Shown here in pieces: positions 1 through 8,474 of a stretch of DNA of 64,000 nucleotides. Within the stretch, counting starts at the first letter, position 1; each line of letters opens with the position of its first letter. The notes beneath the pieces were generated by a model. That model had not been told where the DNA came from. It saw only the letters and a list, made by a program, of their open reading frames with translations, and searched no databases. The stretch comes from an uncultured Pelagimonas sp. (GTDB lineage: Bacteria; Pseudomonadota; Alphaproteobacteria; Rhodobacterales; Rhodobacteraceae): the NCBI RefSeq assembly GCF_947498515.1, contig NZ_CANMKO010000005.1, positions 285,754 to 349,753 of the forward strand, in the 5' to 3' direction. Both the position numbers and the translations under genes were made by a program.

Positions 1-669
1 GCCCCAACCGCGTCGCTTGCGGTCGCCGGGGACGACGCCCGTTTTCCTGTTCGGCGCATTTTCTGTGTCGGTCGCAACTACGCCGCCCACGCTCGCGAAA
101 TGGGCAAAGACCCGGATCGTGAACCACCGTTCTTTTTCACCAAACCGGCGGATGCAGTTGTGGCAGGCGGGCAATCACTGCCTTTTCCCAGTCGGACGCA
201 AAACCTGCATTACGAAGCCGAATTGGTTGTGTGCTTGGGCAGTGGCGGCGCGGATATCTCCGAGGCCGATGCCCTAAACCATGTCTGGGGCTATGCGACC
301 GGCAATGATCTAACCCGTCGTGATATGCAGGCCGAGGCCAAAAAGATGGGCCGTCCTTGGGATATGGCCAAGGGGTTTGATCAATCGGCTTTGATCGGAC
401 CGGTGTACCCGGTGGCCAAAACTGGACACTTCGAAAAAGGCACCATCACCCTTGCGGTGAACGGAGAAGAGAAGCAGCACGGCGATCTGGCGGATATGAT
501 CTGGTCTGTTCCTGAGGTGATTTCGATCCTGTCGACCTATGTGGCTCTGGAAGCTGGTGATTTGATCATGACCGGTACGCCTGCCGGTGTGGGTGCGCTA
601 GAACCGGGCGACACTTGCGTTGTGTCCATCGACGGCTTGCCTGAGCTGGGCTTTCAATACAGCGCTTAA
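1..669 (+). CDS. Fumarylacetoacetate hydrolase family protein (5' partial)
   Basis: The reading frame is open from base 1, so the start lies outside the window and 222 residues are visible. The N-terminal part reads RRIFCVGRNYAAHAREMG and is followed by a KPADAV segment, a YEAELVV metal-ligand segment and a C-terminal MTGTPAGVGALEPGD signature. This is the layout of short FAH-fold hydrolases such as fumarylpyruvate or acylpyruvate hydrolase, which cleave C-C bonds of 2,4-diketo acids with a divalent metal. An ATG exists at 100, but the conserved N-terminal motif lies before it, so the true start is further upstream. The substrate cannot be told from sequence. It is followed by 180 bases without a gene and by an oppositely oriented oxidase, so no operon context is visible. 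Confidence 0.85.
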   Translation, partial: APTASLAVAGDDARFPVRRIFCVGRNYAAHAREMGKDPDREPPFFFTKPADAVVAGGQSLPFPSRTQNLHYEAELVVCLGSGGADISEADALNHVWGYATGNDLTRRDMQAEAKKMGRPWDMAKGFDQSALIGPVYPVAKTGHFEKGTITLAVNGEEKQHGDLADMIWSVPEVISILSTYVALEAGDLIMTGTPAGVGALEPGDTCVVSIDGLPELGFQYSA

Positions 670-755
670 AACGAAATTCTGCCAGCGTCCCATGAAATGG
701 CACTGTCTCTATGGTCTGTCATGGCAAAACCGAGCGCCGTTCACGGCTTCTTCTT

Positions 756-822
756 TCCTCAAATATCCGGGGGGTGAATGAAGTCAAAGGCTTCAGAGGG
801 GGCTGCCCCCGCCCCCTTGTCA
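756..822. repeat. GC-rich REP-like intergenic element
   Basis: Between the FAH gene and the convergent oxidase gene is a CTCAAATATCCGGGGGGTGAA segment followed by a G5/C5 self-complementary run (about 797-816). From memory, similar 'TCAAATATCC + G-run + hairpin' segments recur between genes in roseobacters and may act as bidirectional terminators or REP elements. Only one copy is visible here, so repeat status is inferred. Confidence 0.3.
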
Positions 823-847
823 TAAGGCAAGGTCCTAGCGCCCTTGC

Positions 848-2098
848 TTAAATTCTCCCGTTAAAACGCTGCGGGGTAAAGGCGCTCACGTCGGTGTTCA
901 AAGGCTGACCCAGAATAATCCCCGCCAAAATGCGTCCGGTTTTCGGCCCACCGGTCAAGCCGATATGTTGGTGACCAAACCCGGCGAAAACACCCTTGGC
1001 TGAAAGTTCGCCAATCATCGGCAGGCTATCGGCCAAAGTCGGGCGATGCCCCATCCATGTTTCTTCGCCACGCCATGTCACGCCCGGAAGCGCCTCTTTC
1101 ATCTTGCGCCGCAGCAATGCAAAGGGCGCATCCGATGGCCCGGCCTCAACCCCGCCAAACTCAACAATCCCGGCACAGCGCATCCCGGCGCGCATCGGGG
1201 TGGCGACAAATTTCCCGGCAGAAATCATCGTTGGTACTTTCGGTGCGCCTTCCGCCTCCTGAAACACCACATGATAACCCCGTTCGCTTTCAAGGGGTGG
1301 AGGGAGACCAAGTTTGCGCATCAACGGCCCCGACCAAATTCCCGCGGCCAAAACAACGGCGTCGCAGGCGATTGGCCCATCACTGGTCTCAACCTGCTGC
1401 ACCTGTCCGGCGTTTAGCGTGACGTCCTGAACCTCACTTTGGCGAATCTCGCTGCCCATTTCGGAGAGCGCCGAGGCCAAGGCGGCGACGTAATTGCCCG
1501 GATCGCTGATAAACCCGTGCTCTTTCATCAGCGCCAGACATTTGATGGCCGGGCCATAGGCCGGGTCATATTCCTGAACGGCTTGGCCTTCGATCAGCTC
1601 AGGCACAAAGCCATTGTCACGACGCAAGCCCCAGCCATAGCTTTCCTTGTCAAAATCCGATCGCGCCCCATAGGCAAAAACATAATCCGACGGATGTACA
1701 AAGGCGCGCGCACCCGGCAGGTCTTCGGTTAGGCTTAGGTGTTGGTCGACGCTGTCACCAATCAACGCGGTTAAGGCCGATGTGATCCGCCGTGTGTCCG
1801 TGTCATTGGCGTGTCGCATAAATTTGAACAGCCACGGGGCCAGTTTCGGCAAATACGACCAACGCATAAACAGTGGAGAGTTGGGGTTTAACAAATACCC
1901 CGGTGCCTTGGTGATCAACCCCGGTTCGGTCACGGGGACAATGGCGCAAGAGGCCAAGACACCGGCATTGCCATAGGACGTCCCCTGCCCCGGATCGGCC
2001 TTGTCGACCAAGGTGACGCGGGCCCCGGCCCGACGCAGCCATATCGCCGTCGACACGCCGACAATCCCCGCCCCGATAATCACCACATGTTTGTTCAT
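848..2098 (-). CDS. DadA-like FAD-dependent amino acid oxidase/dehydrogenase
   Basis: This 416-residue flavoprotein opens with a Rossmann ADP-binding motif (G9-x-G11-x-x-G14 in VVIIGAGIVG) and ends with the GFGHQHIGLTGGPKTG segment typical of DAO/DadA proteins. The family oxidatively deaminates D-amino acids or N-substituted amines at the membrane and passes electrons to quinone. I chose the start at 2098 because the Rossmann motif begins directly after it; the ATG at 2116 adds six residues and sits on a T-rich terminator tail. A strong terminator lies just upstream (2118-2146), so this gene probably has its own promoter or relies on read-through from the pyrimidine operon. The exact substrate is unknown. 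Confidence 0.85.
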   Translation of the reverse strand: MNKHVVIIGAGIVGVSTAIWLRRAGARVTLVDKADPGQGTSYGNAGVLASCAIVPVTEPGLITKAPGYLLNPNSPLFMRWSYLPKLAPWLFKFMRHANDTDTRRITSALTALIGDSVDQHLSLTEDLPGARAFVHPSDYVFAYGARSDFDKESYGWGLRRDNGFVPELIEGQAVQEYDPAYGPAIKCLALMKEHGFISDPGNYVAALASALSEMGSEIRQSEVQDVTLNAGQVQQVETSDGPIACDAVVLAAGIWSGPLMRKLGLPPPLESERGYHVVFQEAEGAPKVPTMISAGKFVATPMRAGMRCAGIVEFGGVEAGPSDAPFALLRRKMKEALPGVTWRGEETWMGHRPTLADSLPMIGELSAKGVFAGFGHQHIGLTGGPKTGRILAGIILGQPLNTDVSAFTPQRFNGRI

Positions 2099-2117
2099 GG
2101 CCGCTCGCCTTTGCATT

Positions 2118-2146
2118 AAAAAAGGGCGCCCCGATTGGGGACGCCC
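2118..2146 (-). terminator. Rho-independent terminator ending the pyrimidine/ABC operon
   Basis: On the minus strand, a GGGCG(T)CCCC stem with one bulged base and an AATC loop pairs with GGGGCGCCC and is followed directly by six T. It lies 25-53 bases after the stop of the substrate-binding protein gene (2171) and before the DadA-like gene. Confidence 0.8.
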
Positions 2147-2170
2147 AGCCAGACTTTCGTGAAGTCAGGT

Positions 2171-3160
2171 TTATTTCAAGGCCGCATCGGTGATCATATG
2201 CGTCCACGCGCCTTCGGGTGTTGCGGTGATCACAGGATCAGAGCCACCCTTGAGCAGAGTTTGAACGGTACGCTCGTAATCCGCCTCGTTCAACTTGCCG
2301 GTCGAACCCGCAGTCAACTTGGCGATCTCACGCATCATACGTTGCTGATGCTTTTCGGTCTGAGCACCGGTAGCATCATTTTCCAAAACGATTTCCGCGG
2401 CTTCGTCTGGATTCTCCTCGGCGTATTTCCAGCCTTTCATCGAGGCACGTACAAAGCGCACCATCTTGTCTTTGAAGGCTGGATCATCGAGGTTTTCCTG
2501 AAGCACATACATGCCGTCTTCAAGCGTCGCGACACCCATGTCTTCGTATTTGAAGGTCACGAGGTCTTCCTCGGTCAGACCCGCATCAATAACCTGCCAG
2601 TATTCATTGTAGGTCATGGTCGAGATACAGGCGGCTTGCCCCTGCAACAGAGGATCGACGTTAAAGCCCTGTTTGAGAACGGTCACACCGCCATCACCAC
2701 CATCGGTCGACAGGCCGATCTGGCTCATCCAGCTAAGGAAGGGGTATTCGTTGCCAAAGAACCAAACGCCAAGTGTTTTACCGGCGAAATCTTCTGGGCT
2801 GGTGATGCCGGTGTCTTTGCGGCAGGTCAGCATCATGCCCGAGCTGGCAAAGGGCTGGGCGATGTTTACAAGGTTCAAACCCTTTTCGCGCGAGGCCAAG
2901 GCCGAAGGCATCCAGTCCAGAACAACGTCGGCACCGCCACCGGCGATGACCTGCGCCGGGGCCACATCGGGGCCACCGGGCTTGATGGTGACGTTCAGGT
3001 CTTCGTCGCCATAAAAGCCTTTTTCCTGAGCGACGAAATAACCGGCGAACTGGGCTTGAGTGACCCATTTCAGCTGAAGCGTTACGTCATCTGCGGCCTG
3101 TGCCATGCTGGCGCTCATCGCGACCACGCTGGCTAGGGCTGTTTTCAAAAATGTGTTCAT
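2171..3160 (-). CDS. ABC transporter substrate-binding protein, NMT1/THI5-like
   Basis: This 329-residue periplasmic binding protein has a signal peptide of about 22 residues ending AQA before ADDVTLQLKW. The mature start (LKWVTQAQFAGYFVAQEKGFY) is the classic opening of NMT1/THI5-like solute receptors, which include ThiY-type binding proteins for hydroxymethylpyrimidine precursors, nitrate/taurine receptors and similar. It is the last gene of a ten-gene operon with dihydropyrimidinase, an M20 amidohydrolase, two permeases and an ATPase. The likely ligand is therefore a pyrimidine, dihydropyrimidine, hydantoin or ureide; that is inference from context. It is followed by a strong terminator. 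Confidence 0.9.
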   Translation of the reverse strand: MNTFLKTALASVVAMSASMAQAADDVTLQLKWVTQAQFAGYFVAQEKGFYGDEDLNVTIKPGGPDVAPAQVIAGGGADVVLDWMPSALASREKGLNLVNIAQPFASSGMMLTCRKDTGITSPEDFAGKTLGVWFFGNEYPFLSWMSQIGLSTDGGDGGVTVLKQGFNVDPLLQGQAACISTMTYNEYWQVIDAGLTEEDLVTFKYEDMGVATLEDGMYVLQENLDDPAFKDKMVRFVRASMKGWKYAEENPDEAAEIVLENDATGAQTEKHQQRMMREIAKLTAGSTGKLNEADYERTVQTLLKGGSDPVITATPEGAWTHMITDAALK

Positions 3161-3202
3161 GTCAGTCTCCTTGCTGTCTTTGTTATCTTTATTATCTTAT
3201 TG

Positions 3203-3730
3203 TTATTGGGCGGGTTCAGGGGTTTGCCCCTGATCGCCAGTGACAAAGCTAAACCCGGATGGGTAGCTGTGAAATCCATCAAAATCGCCTTTGCCAATCG
3301 CTCCTCCGACGCTGCGCAGGATCGCGTAGCCCATGTTCATATGGAAGAAGAAATTTGGGGCCCCGTAAAGCGCAATATAGTCGTAAGGGTCCTGATCCAG
3401 CGTGGCTTTTCCCGCAACATGGTTAATCTTGCCGGTGTTTTGGGCAGACACGCCCTCAAGTCTGTCAAGATGGGCGCGCACTTCTTGCCCCCGCCCAACA
3501 AGCGTTTTTGGGTCAGCGGCATCTGGCAAATCCGGAACGGGTTGCCCTGCTAAGGGACATAGGCTGCGCAAGACATAGCCCTGCGCAATGCCAAAATTCT
3601 CAAGCGCTGAAAAACTATCTGGTGTCAGACGTTCAGCAAGTTGATCGGCGGTCGCTTTGCCCGCCAGATCGTCAATCCGATCCAGATAGTACCGGAACAC
3701 CGGCACGTAATGCTGGATCAGATCGCTCAT
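3203..3730 (-). CDS. DUF1993 family protein
   Basis: This 175-residue soluble, helical protein opens MSDLIQHYVPVFRYYLDRID and contains LGRGQEVRAHLDRLEG-like and GAPNFFFHMNMGYAILRS segments that match the DUF1993 family as I know it (DinB-like four-helix fold expected). No function is established. It sits inside an ABC transporter operon: its ATG overlaps the stop of the upstream permease by four bases (ATGA, 3727-3730), and the binding-protein gene begins 42 bases downstream. That tight coupling suggests a role with the transported or degraded compound. No signal peptide or membrane segment is seen. Confidence 0.75.
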   Translation of the reverse strand: MSDLIQHYVPVFRYYLDRIDDLAGKATADQLAERLTPDSFSALENFGIAQGYVLRSLCPLAGQPVPDLPDAADPKTLVGRGQEVRAHLDRLEGVSAQNTGKINHVAGKATLDQDPYDYIALYGAPNFFFHMNMGYAILRSVGGAIGKGDFDGFHSYPSGFSFVTGDQGQTPEPAQ

Positions 3731-4569
3731 CGCGTTTTCCTTTGCGAGGGATGCCAGAAGGTCATGCGTTTTTCCAACAAAGCGACCAAACCGTAGAACC
3801 CCGACCCCAAGATTGCCGCGACGGTGATTTCCGCCCAGACCATATCGAGCGACAAACGCCCGACCTCGGTCGAAATTCGAAAGCCCATCCCCTTGATCGG
3901 AGAGCCAAAGAACTCCGCCACAATCGCACCAATCAGCGCCAGCGTGGTGGCGATTTTCAGACCGTTAAAGATAAACGGCATCGCAGCGGGCAAGCGCAAT
4001 TTGAGCAATGTCGGGACATAGCCAGCGGCATAGGTGCGCATCAAATCACGCTGCATGTGATCGGTGGCTTGCAACCCTTGCACGGTATTGACCAGCACCG
4101 GAAAGAATACCATCGCCACCACAACGGCGGCCTTGGAATGCCAGTCAAACCCAAACCACATCACCATAATCGGCGCGAGGCCAACAATCGGCAAGGCGGC
4201 GATAAAGTTGCCGACGGGAAGCAATCCGCGCTGAAGAAAGGCCGAGCGATCGATGGCAATCGCGATCAGGATCGCCGAGCCACACCCCATGGCATAGCCG
4301 GTAAGTGCACCCTTAAAGAAGGTCTGAACAAGGTCCTGCAACAGGATGTCGGTCTTGCTGACGAGGGCCACACCAACGGCCGAGGGCGGCGGCAGGAGCA
4401 CCGGGCTGATGTTAAAGCCCCGCACCATCCCTTCCCAGAGGACAAGGATCGTCACACCAAAGATAATCGGCACGAGGAAGGATGCGCCGGGCACCTTGTG
4501 GCGCACCAAATGCACGTTGATGGCAATGGCCACGACCCAGAATAACAGGCTTGCGATAATCCAGATCAT
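3727..4569 (-). CDS. ABC transporter permease (NitT/TauT type)
   Basis: This 280-residue inner-membrane protein has about six hydrophobic segments and a cytoplasmic EAA loop (RTYAAGYVPTLLKLRLPAA) that docks to the ATPase. It belongs to the BPD permease family used by nitrate/sulfonate/taurine and ThiX-type importers. The start overlaps the stop of the upstream paralogous permease gene by four bases, and its own stop overlaps the DUF1993 start. With the second permease it would form a heterodimeric channel fed by the NMT1-like binding protein. Confidence 0.9.
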   Translation of the reverse strand: MIWIIASLLFWVVAIAINVHLVRHKVPGASFLVPIIFGVTILVLWEGMVRGFNISPVLLPPPSAVGVALVSKTDILLQDLVQTFFKGALTGYAMGCGSAILIAIAIDRSAFLQRGLLPVGNFIAALPIVGLAPIMVMWFGFDWHSKAAVVVAMVFFPVLVNTVQGLQATDHMQRDLMRTYAAGYVPTLLKLRLPAAMPFIFNGLKIATTLALIGAIVAEFFGSPIKGMGFRISTEVGRLSLDMVWAEITVAAILGSGFYGLVALLEKRMTFWHPSQRKTR

Positions 4570-5429
4570 TGCGACATCCCCATACGTTTCAGCGTGACTT
4601 TTTCAATCGCGCTTAGGGCAAAGACCATCAACGCCGCCAAAGTTGCCGCCGCCAAAAGGGCCGACCAGATCTGAATTGTCTGTCCGTAATAGCTCCCTGC
4701 CAAAAGGCGCGCGCCAAGACCACCGTTCTGGCTTAGCGACAATTCCGCAACCACCGCTCCGATCAGACTGGCAGCGACGCCAACTTTGAGCGAGGCAAAG
4801 AGATAGGGTGTCGAGGCAGGCAAGCGCAGTTTCCAAAACGCCTGTGACGACGAGGCGCTATAGGTTTTCATCTGATCCAAAAGCATCGTATCGGGGCTAC
4901 GCAACCCTTTGACCATTCCGACAACAATCGGGAAAAAGCTTAGGTACATCGAGATCACGCCCTTGGCGACGATATCATTGACCTGCATCGCCGCCAAAAC
5001 CACCACGATCATCGGCGCAATCGCCAAGATGGGCACCGTTTGGCTTGCGATGATCCAAGGCATGACCGACATATCGATCACTTTGAAATAGACGATGCAC
5101 ACCGCCAACAAGATGCCAAGGCCAACACCAAAGGCAAAGCCCAGCGCCGTGGCCTGCAAGGTGATCCAGCCGTGATAGATCAATGACCGCTTTGAGGTCA
5201 CTTTCTTTTCAGCTGTGGTTTTCCAGATTTCCACGCCCACCTGATGGGGGGCCGGAAGACGCGGTTTTTCCTGTTTCATCGTATCTTTGACCATTTCGGT
5301 AAAGGACAAATCAACGCCGGCGCGTTCGGCCTTGGAATAGGCCCAGCCAGCGTTCAAAACCACCGCAAAGGCATACCAAAGCGCAAAGATCGCAGCGACA
5401 ACCGTCAGCACGGGAATGATGGATTTCAT
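4566..5429 (-). CDS. ABC transporter permease (NitT/TauT type), second subunit
   Basis: This 287-residue permease has an N-terminal membrane anchor, a periplasmic insertion and then a BPD permease core with the EAA loop MKTYSASSSQAFWKLRLPAS. The frame stays open further upstream, but the ATG at 5429 overlaps the stop of the preceding small membrane protein (5426-5429) and gives the expected MKSIIPVLTVV anchor, so I use it. It is the partner of the permease encoded at 3727-4569. The N-terminal extension before the core is somewhat long for the family. Confidence 0.88.
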   Translation of the reverse strand: MKSIIPVLTVVAAIFALWYAFAVVLNAGWAYSKAERAGVDLSFTEMVKDTMKQEKPRLPAPHQVGVEIWKTTAEKKVTSKRSLIYHGWITLQATALGFAFGVGLGILLAVCIVYFKVIDMSVMPWIIASQTVPILAIAPMIVVVLAAMQVNDIVAKGVISMYLSFFPIVVGMVKGLRSPDTMLLDQMKTYSASSSQAFWKLRLPASTPYLFASLKVGVAASLIGAVVAELSLSQNGGLGARLLAGSYYGQTIQIWSALLAAATLAALMVFALSAIEKVTLKRMGMSQ

Positions 5430-5761
5430 GCGCTCTCTCCTTTTGCGGTGACGATCAAAAAGACCGCAACCACGCCCAAGGCGATGCCTGCCCATTGCTG
5501 AGGCGTCGGACGTTCGCCGAAAACCGCCACCGCCACGGCATTTGCCATCACCAATTGCATCACCGAGGCGATGGAAATGGCGACGGCCATGCCTTCCCCG
5601 CGTAACAATGGTATCATCATGAGATTGCCAACCGAATAGAGCGTTAGCGCGAGGGCAATCATCCACACGGCCGCATGATCCACATAGGCGCGCAAAAACG
5701 ATGTGGCCGTCAACAAGACAACCATCGTCGCGAAAAGCCACGTCATGTTCGCAATGCTCAT
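5426..5761 (-). CDS. Small four-helix DMT/SMR-like membrane protein
   Basis: This 111-residue protein has four predicted membrane helices. Its last third, GERPTPQQWAGIALGVVAVF, is the typical final helix pair of EamA/SMR members of the drug/metabolite transporter superfamily. SMR proteins work as dimers and export small or cationic compounds. It lies between the ATPase gene (24-base gap) and a permease gene (4-base overlap), so it is co-transcribed with the importer. It may export a pathway product such as beta-alanine, an amine or a toxic intermediate; that is inference. Confidence 0.75.
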   Translation of the reverse strand: MSIANMTWLFATMVVLLTATSFLRAYVDHAAVWMIALALTLYSVGNLMMIPLLRGEGMAVAISIASVMQLVMANAVAVAVFGERPTPQQWAGIALGVVAVFLIVTAKGESA

Positions 5762-5785
5762 GCCGTCGCCCTCCGCTGTGTCATA

Positions 5786-6565
5786 TCAATCGTCATACGC
5801 ATGCCCCTCGCGCAGACCTTCGCGCACACGATGCGCAATTTCGAGGAACTCAGGCGTGTCACGAATGTCCAAAGGCCGTTCTCGCGGCAGCGGGCTTTCG
5901 ATGACATCTGTGATGCGGCCCGGACGCGGGCTCATCACCACGATCTTGGTGCTGAGGTAAACCGCTTCAGGGATAGAGTGGGTGACAAAACCGATGGTCT
6001 TGTTGGTGCGTGCCCAAAGTTCCAAAAGCTGTTCGTTCAGATGGTCGCGCACAATTTCGTCAAGCGCGCCAAAGGGTTCGTCCATCAACAGGATGTCGGC
6101 GTCAAAGGCCAAGGCGCGGGCAATGCTGGCACGTTGCTGCATGCCACCCGACAATTGCCAAGGGAACTTTTTCTCAAACCCATCAAGGTGGACAAGCTCA
6201 AGAACCTCTTCGACCCGTTTGGCCATATCGGATTTCGGATAGCCCATAATCTCAAGCGGCAGGCGGATATTGCCGCCAATCGTGCGCCAAGGGTATAGGC
6301 CAGCCGCCTGAAACACATAGCCATAGGCCCGCGATTGCCGCGCCTGTTCCGGCGTCATACCATTCACGGTCAATGTGCCGCCGGTTGGTTGCTCCAAATC
6401 GGCAATCGCACGCAAAAACGTGGTTTTTCCACAGCCCGACGGGCCGATAAAGCTCACGAAATCACCCTTGTTGATGTCCAGATCAACGCCCTTAAGCGCA
6501 TCCACCGGCCCATCATTGGTCTGATAGGTCAGGTCCAGGTTCTTTGCCTGTATGACGGTCGTCAT
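5786..6565 (-). CDS. ABC transporter ATP-binding protein (NitT/TauT type)
   Basis: This 259-residue ATPase has Walker A GPSGCGKTT at residues 41-49, the signature LSGGMQQR near residue 140, Walker B ILLMDEPFGALDE, and the H-loop in FVTHSIPEA. It energises import through the two permeases encoded immediately downstream. Its sequence class is that of SsuB/TauB/ThiZ-like ATPases. A 16-base gap separates it from the upstream 142-residue membrane protein gene, consistent with a single transcript. Confidence 0.93.
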   Translation of the reverse strand: MTTVIQAKNLDLTYQTNDGPVDALKGVDLDINKGDFVSFIGPSGCGKTTFLRAIADLEQPTGGTLTVNGMTPEQARQSRAYGYVFQAAGLYPWRTIGGNIRLPLEIMGYPKSDMAKRVEEVLELVHLDGFEKKFPWQLSGGMQQRASIARALAFDADILLMDEPFGALDEIVRDHLNEQLLELWARTNKTIGFVTHSIPEAVYLSTKIVVMSPRPGRITDVIESPLPRERPLDIRDTPEFLEIAHRVREGLREGHAYDD

Positions 6566-6581
6566 TTTTGTTCCATTCCGT

Positions 6582-7010
6582 TCATATGTATCGTGGTTCG
6601 ATCACGAACCATTTTTGTTCCAACCACCATTGAAGGCACCCTGAAGCCACTCCACTCAAAACAACAATAACCGTTCCAAACCAGTCTAGGCTTGTCTGAG
6701 ACAAAGCTAGAGTAAGGTTGATCGGCAAGAGCAGTACCACGGTAATAAGCGCCCCTATGGCCCCAAAAACCAGAAGGCTTTCCTTTGACTTCCATACAGC
6801 GAAAGCACGAAGGGCCGCAAAGATAGGAAATGCCAGCAACATCCAGAAAGGCAAAGCTCTGATCGCTACGGCGACACCTACGGCAAGGGTCTCCGACAGG
6901 CTTCCGACGCCGTTAATTGAATCGTTCAAAAACCCGACCACCACCGAAGAAATCAAAAGCGCCACAAGGGATGTCGTCAGAAACGCTCCGGTGATCAGTG
7001 CGGGTTTCAT
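6582..7010 (-). CDS. Small integral membrane protein, function unknown
   Basis: This 142-residue protein has about four hydrophobic segments (residues roughly 5-28, 44-66, 77-99 and 112-130) and an aromatic C-terminus (QWWLEQKWFVIEPRYI). I do not recognise the family. It is three bases downstream of the dihydropyrimidinase stop and 16 bases upstream of the ATPase start, so it is part of the operon. Codon use looks slightly less GC-rich than its neighbours. It could be a transporter accessory subunit or an unrelated passenger; nothing in the sequence decides this. Confidence 0.65.
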   Translation of the reverse strand: MKPALITGAFLTTSLVALLISSVVVGFLNDSINGVGSLSETLAVGVAVAIRALPFWMLLAFPIFAALRAFAVWKSKESLLVFGAIGALITVVLLLPINLTLALSQTSLDWFGTVIVVLSGVASGCLQWWLEQKWFVIEPRYI

Positions 7011-7013
7011 ACT

Positions 7014-8474
7014 TTAGATCCCAGCCGGAATGTTTTGTGGGTTACGATCGATCTTGCGCGGTGTGTTCAACGCCTTCCACTGGCTGAGCGCCTTTTGTGC
7101 CGAGGTAAACGCAGGGCGCGGGACGAAACGGCCACGGCCCGGTTGGGGTTGGCTGTTTTGGCCCCAGGCCCAGATCACTTCACCTCGGCTTAGGGTGTAC
7201 CGGGATTGGGCTTTGACTTCAAAACCCTCGAACACGTTGTAATCCAACACCGAATGATGGTTGGCAGGGGTGATCGTTTTGGAAATCTTCGGGTCCCAAA
7301 CAACGATATCCGCATCCGCGCCTTCAACAATCGCCCCTTTCTTCGGATAGATATTGAGGATTTTCGCCACATTGGTCGAGGTCGCCGCGACAAATTCATT
7401 TGGCGTCAGACGACCCGTTTCAACCCCTTCGGTCCAAAGCACGGCAAGACGTTCCTCTAGCCCGTTTGAGCCATTGGGAATGATGCGGAAATCGTCTTTG
7501 CCCGCGCGTTTTTGAGCGGTGGTAAAGGCGGCGTGATCGGTCGCAACCACCTGCAAAGACCCCGATTGCAACCCGGCCCAAAGGCTTTGTTGATGGTCCT
7601 TGGAGCGGAACGGAGGCGACATAACCCGGCGCGCGGCGTGGTCCCAATCCTTGTTGAAATACTCGCTTTCATCCAAGGTCAGGAACTGGATCAGCGGCTC
7701 ACCATAAACGCGCATGCCCTTTTGACGGGCCCGGCGGATTGCCTCATGTGCTTGCTCACAAGACACATGCACGATGTAGAGCGGCACACCCGCCGCGTCG
7801 GCGATGGTGATCGCGCGGTTGGCGGCCTCGCCCTCCAATTCCGGTGGACGGCTATAAGCGTGACCCTCGGGGCCGGTGATGCCTTCGTTGAAATATTTGG
7901 TCTGCAGCTCGGCCACCAAGTCGCCGTTTTCCGCATGCACCATCGGCAGGGCACCAAGTTCGGCACAGCGTTTGAACGAGGCAAACATTTCATCATCTTC
8001 AATCATCAACGCGCCTTTGTAGGCCATGAAATGCTTGAAGCTGTTGACGCCCATATCCACGGCGTCTTTCATCTCGTTAAAGACGTTTTCGTCCCAGCCG
8101 GTGATCGCCATGTGATAACCGATGTCGCTACAAATTTGCGGGGCCGATTTGCGATGCCATTCGTTGATGGCGTTCTTGATGCTGCCATCTTCGCCCGGCA
8201 GGCAGAAATCAACGATCATCGTGGTGCCACCGGTGGCCGCCGCCCAAGTGCCGGATTCAAATGTTTCGGCGGCGGTGGTGCCCATGAACGGCATTTCCAA
8301 ATGCGTGTGCGGGTCGATCCCGCCGGGGATCACATAGGCCCCTTCGGCGTCGATATATTCATCGCCAACAAGGTCTTCGCCGATCTGTTTGATCACCTCG
8401 CCTTCGATCAGCACATCCGCCTTGTAGGTGCGGTCCGCAGTACAGACCATGCCGCCTTTGATTACCTTAGACAT
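7014..8474 (-). CDS. pydB: Dihydropyrimidinase / D-hydantoinase
   Basis: This 486-residue cyclic amidohydrolase hydrolyses dihydropyrimidines (or 5-substituted hydantoins) to N-carbamoyl-beta-amino acids, the second step of reductive pyrimidine catabolism. The metal motif DPHTHLEMPF carries H56 and H58, the carbamylated-lysine region is in NSFKHFMAYKGAL near residue 150, and other ligands lie in MVHAEN and IVHVS. The start at 8474 is supported by a GGGGG Shine-Dalgarno-like run; the frame extends 16 codons further but without motif content. It overlaps the stop of the upstream 82-residue gene by eight bases. The following step is supplied by the M20 hydrolase at 8721-9968; dihydropyrimidine dehydrogenase itself is not in this window. 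Confidence 0.93.
   Translation of the reverse strand: MSKVIKGGMVCTADRTYKADVLIEGEVIKQIGEDLVGDEYIDAEGAYVIPGGIDPHTHLEMPFMGTTAAETFESGTWAAATGGTTMIVDFCLPGEDGSIKNAINEWHRKSAPQICSDIGYHMAITGWDENVFNEMKDAVDMGVNSFKHFMAYKGALMIEDDEMFASFKRCAELGALPMVHAENGDLVAELQTKYFNEGITGPEGHAYSRPPELEGEAANRAITIADAAGVPLYIVHVSCEQAHEAIRRARQKGMRVYGEPLIQFLTLDESEYFNKDWDHAARRVMSPPFRSKDHQQSLWAGLQSGSLQVVATDHAAFTTAQKRAGKDDFRIIPNGSNGLEERLAVLWTEGVETGRLTPNEFVAATSTNVAKILNIYPKKGAIVEGADADIVVWDPKISKTITPANHHSVLDYNVFEGFEVKAQSRYTLSRGEVIWAWGQNSQPQPGRGRFVPRPAFTSAQKALSQWKALNTPRKIDRNPQNIPAGI

Noticed and set aside
2135..3136. Long plus-strand open frame antisense to the substrate-binding protein gene
   Set aside because: It is the complement of a clear binding protein with signal peptide; its translation is His/Arg-rich shadow sequence with no domain.
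6594..6611. TGGTTCG-ATCA-CGAACCA inverted repeat followed by T-rich sequence on the plus strand
   Set aside because: It overlaps the 3' end of the minus-strand 142-residue gene; no plus-strand gene ends here and on the minus strand there is no T-run, so it is not called as a terminator or operator.
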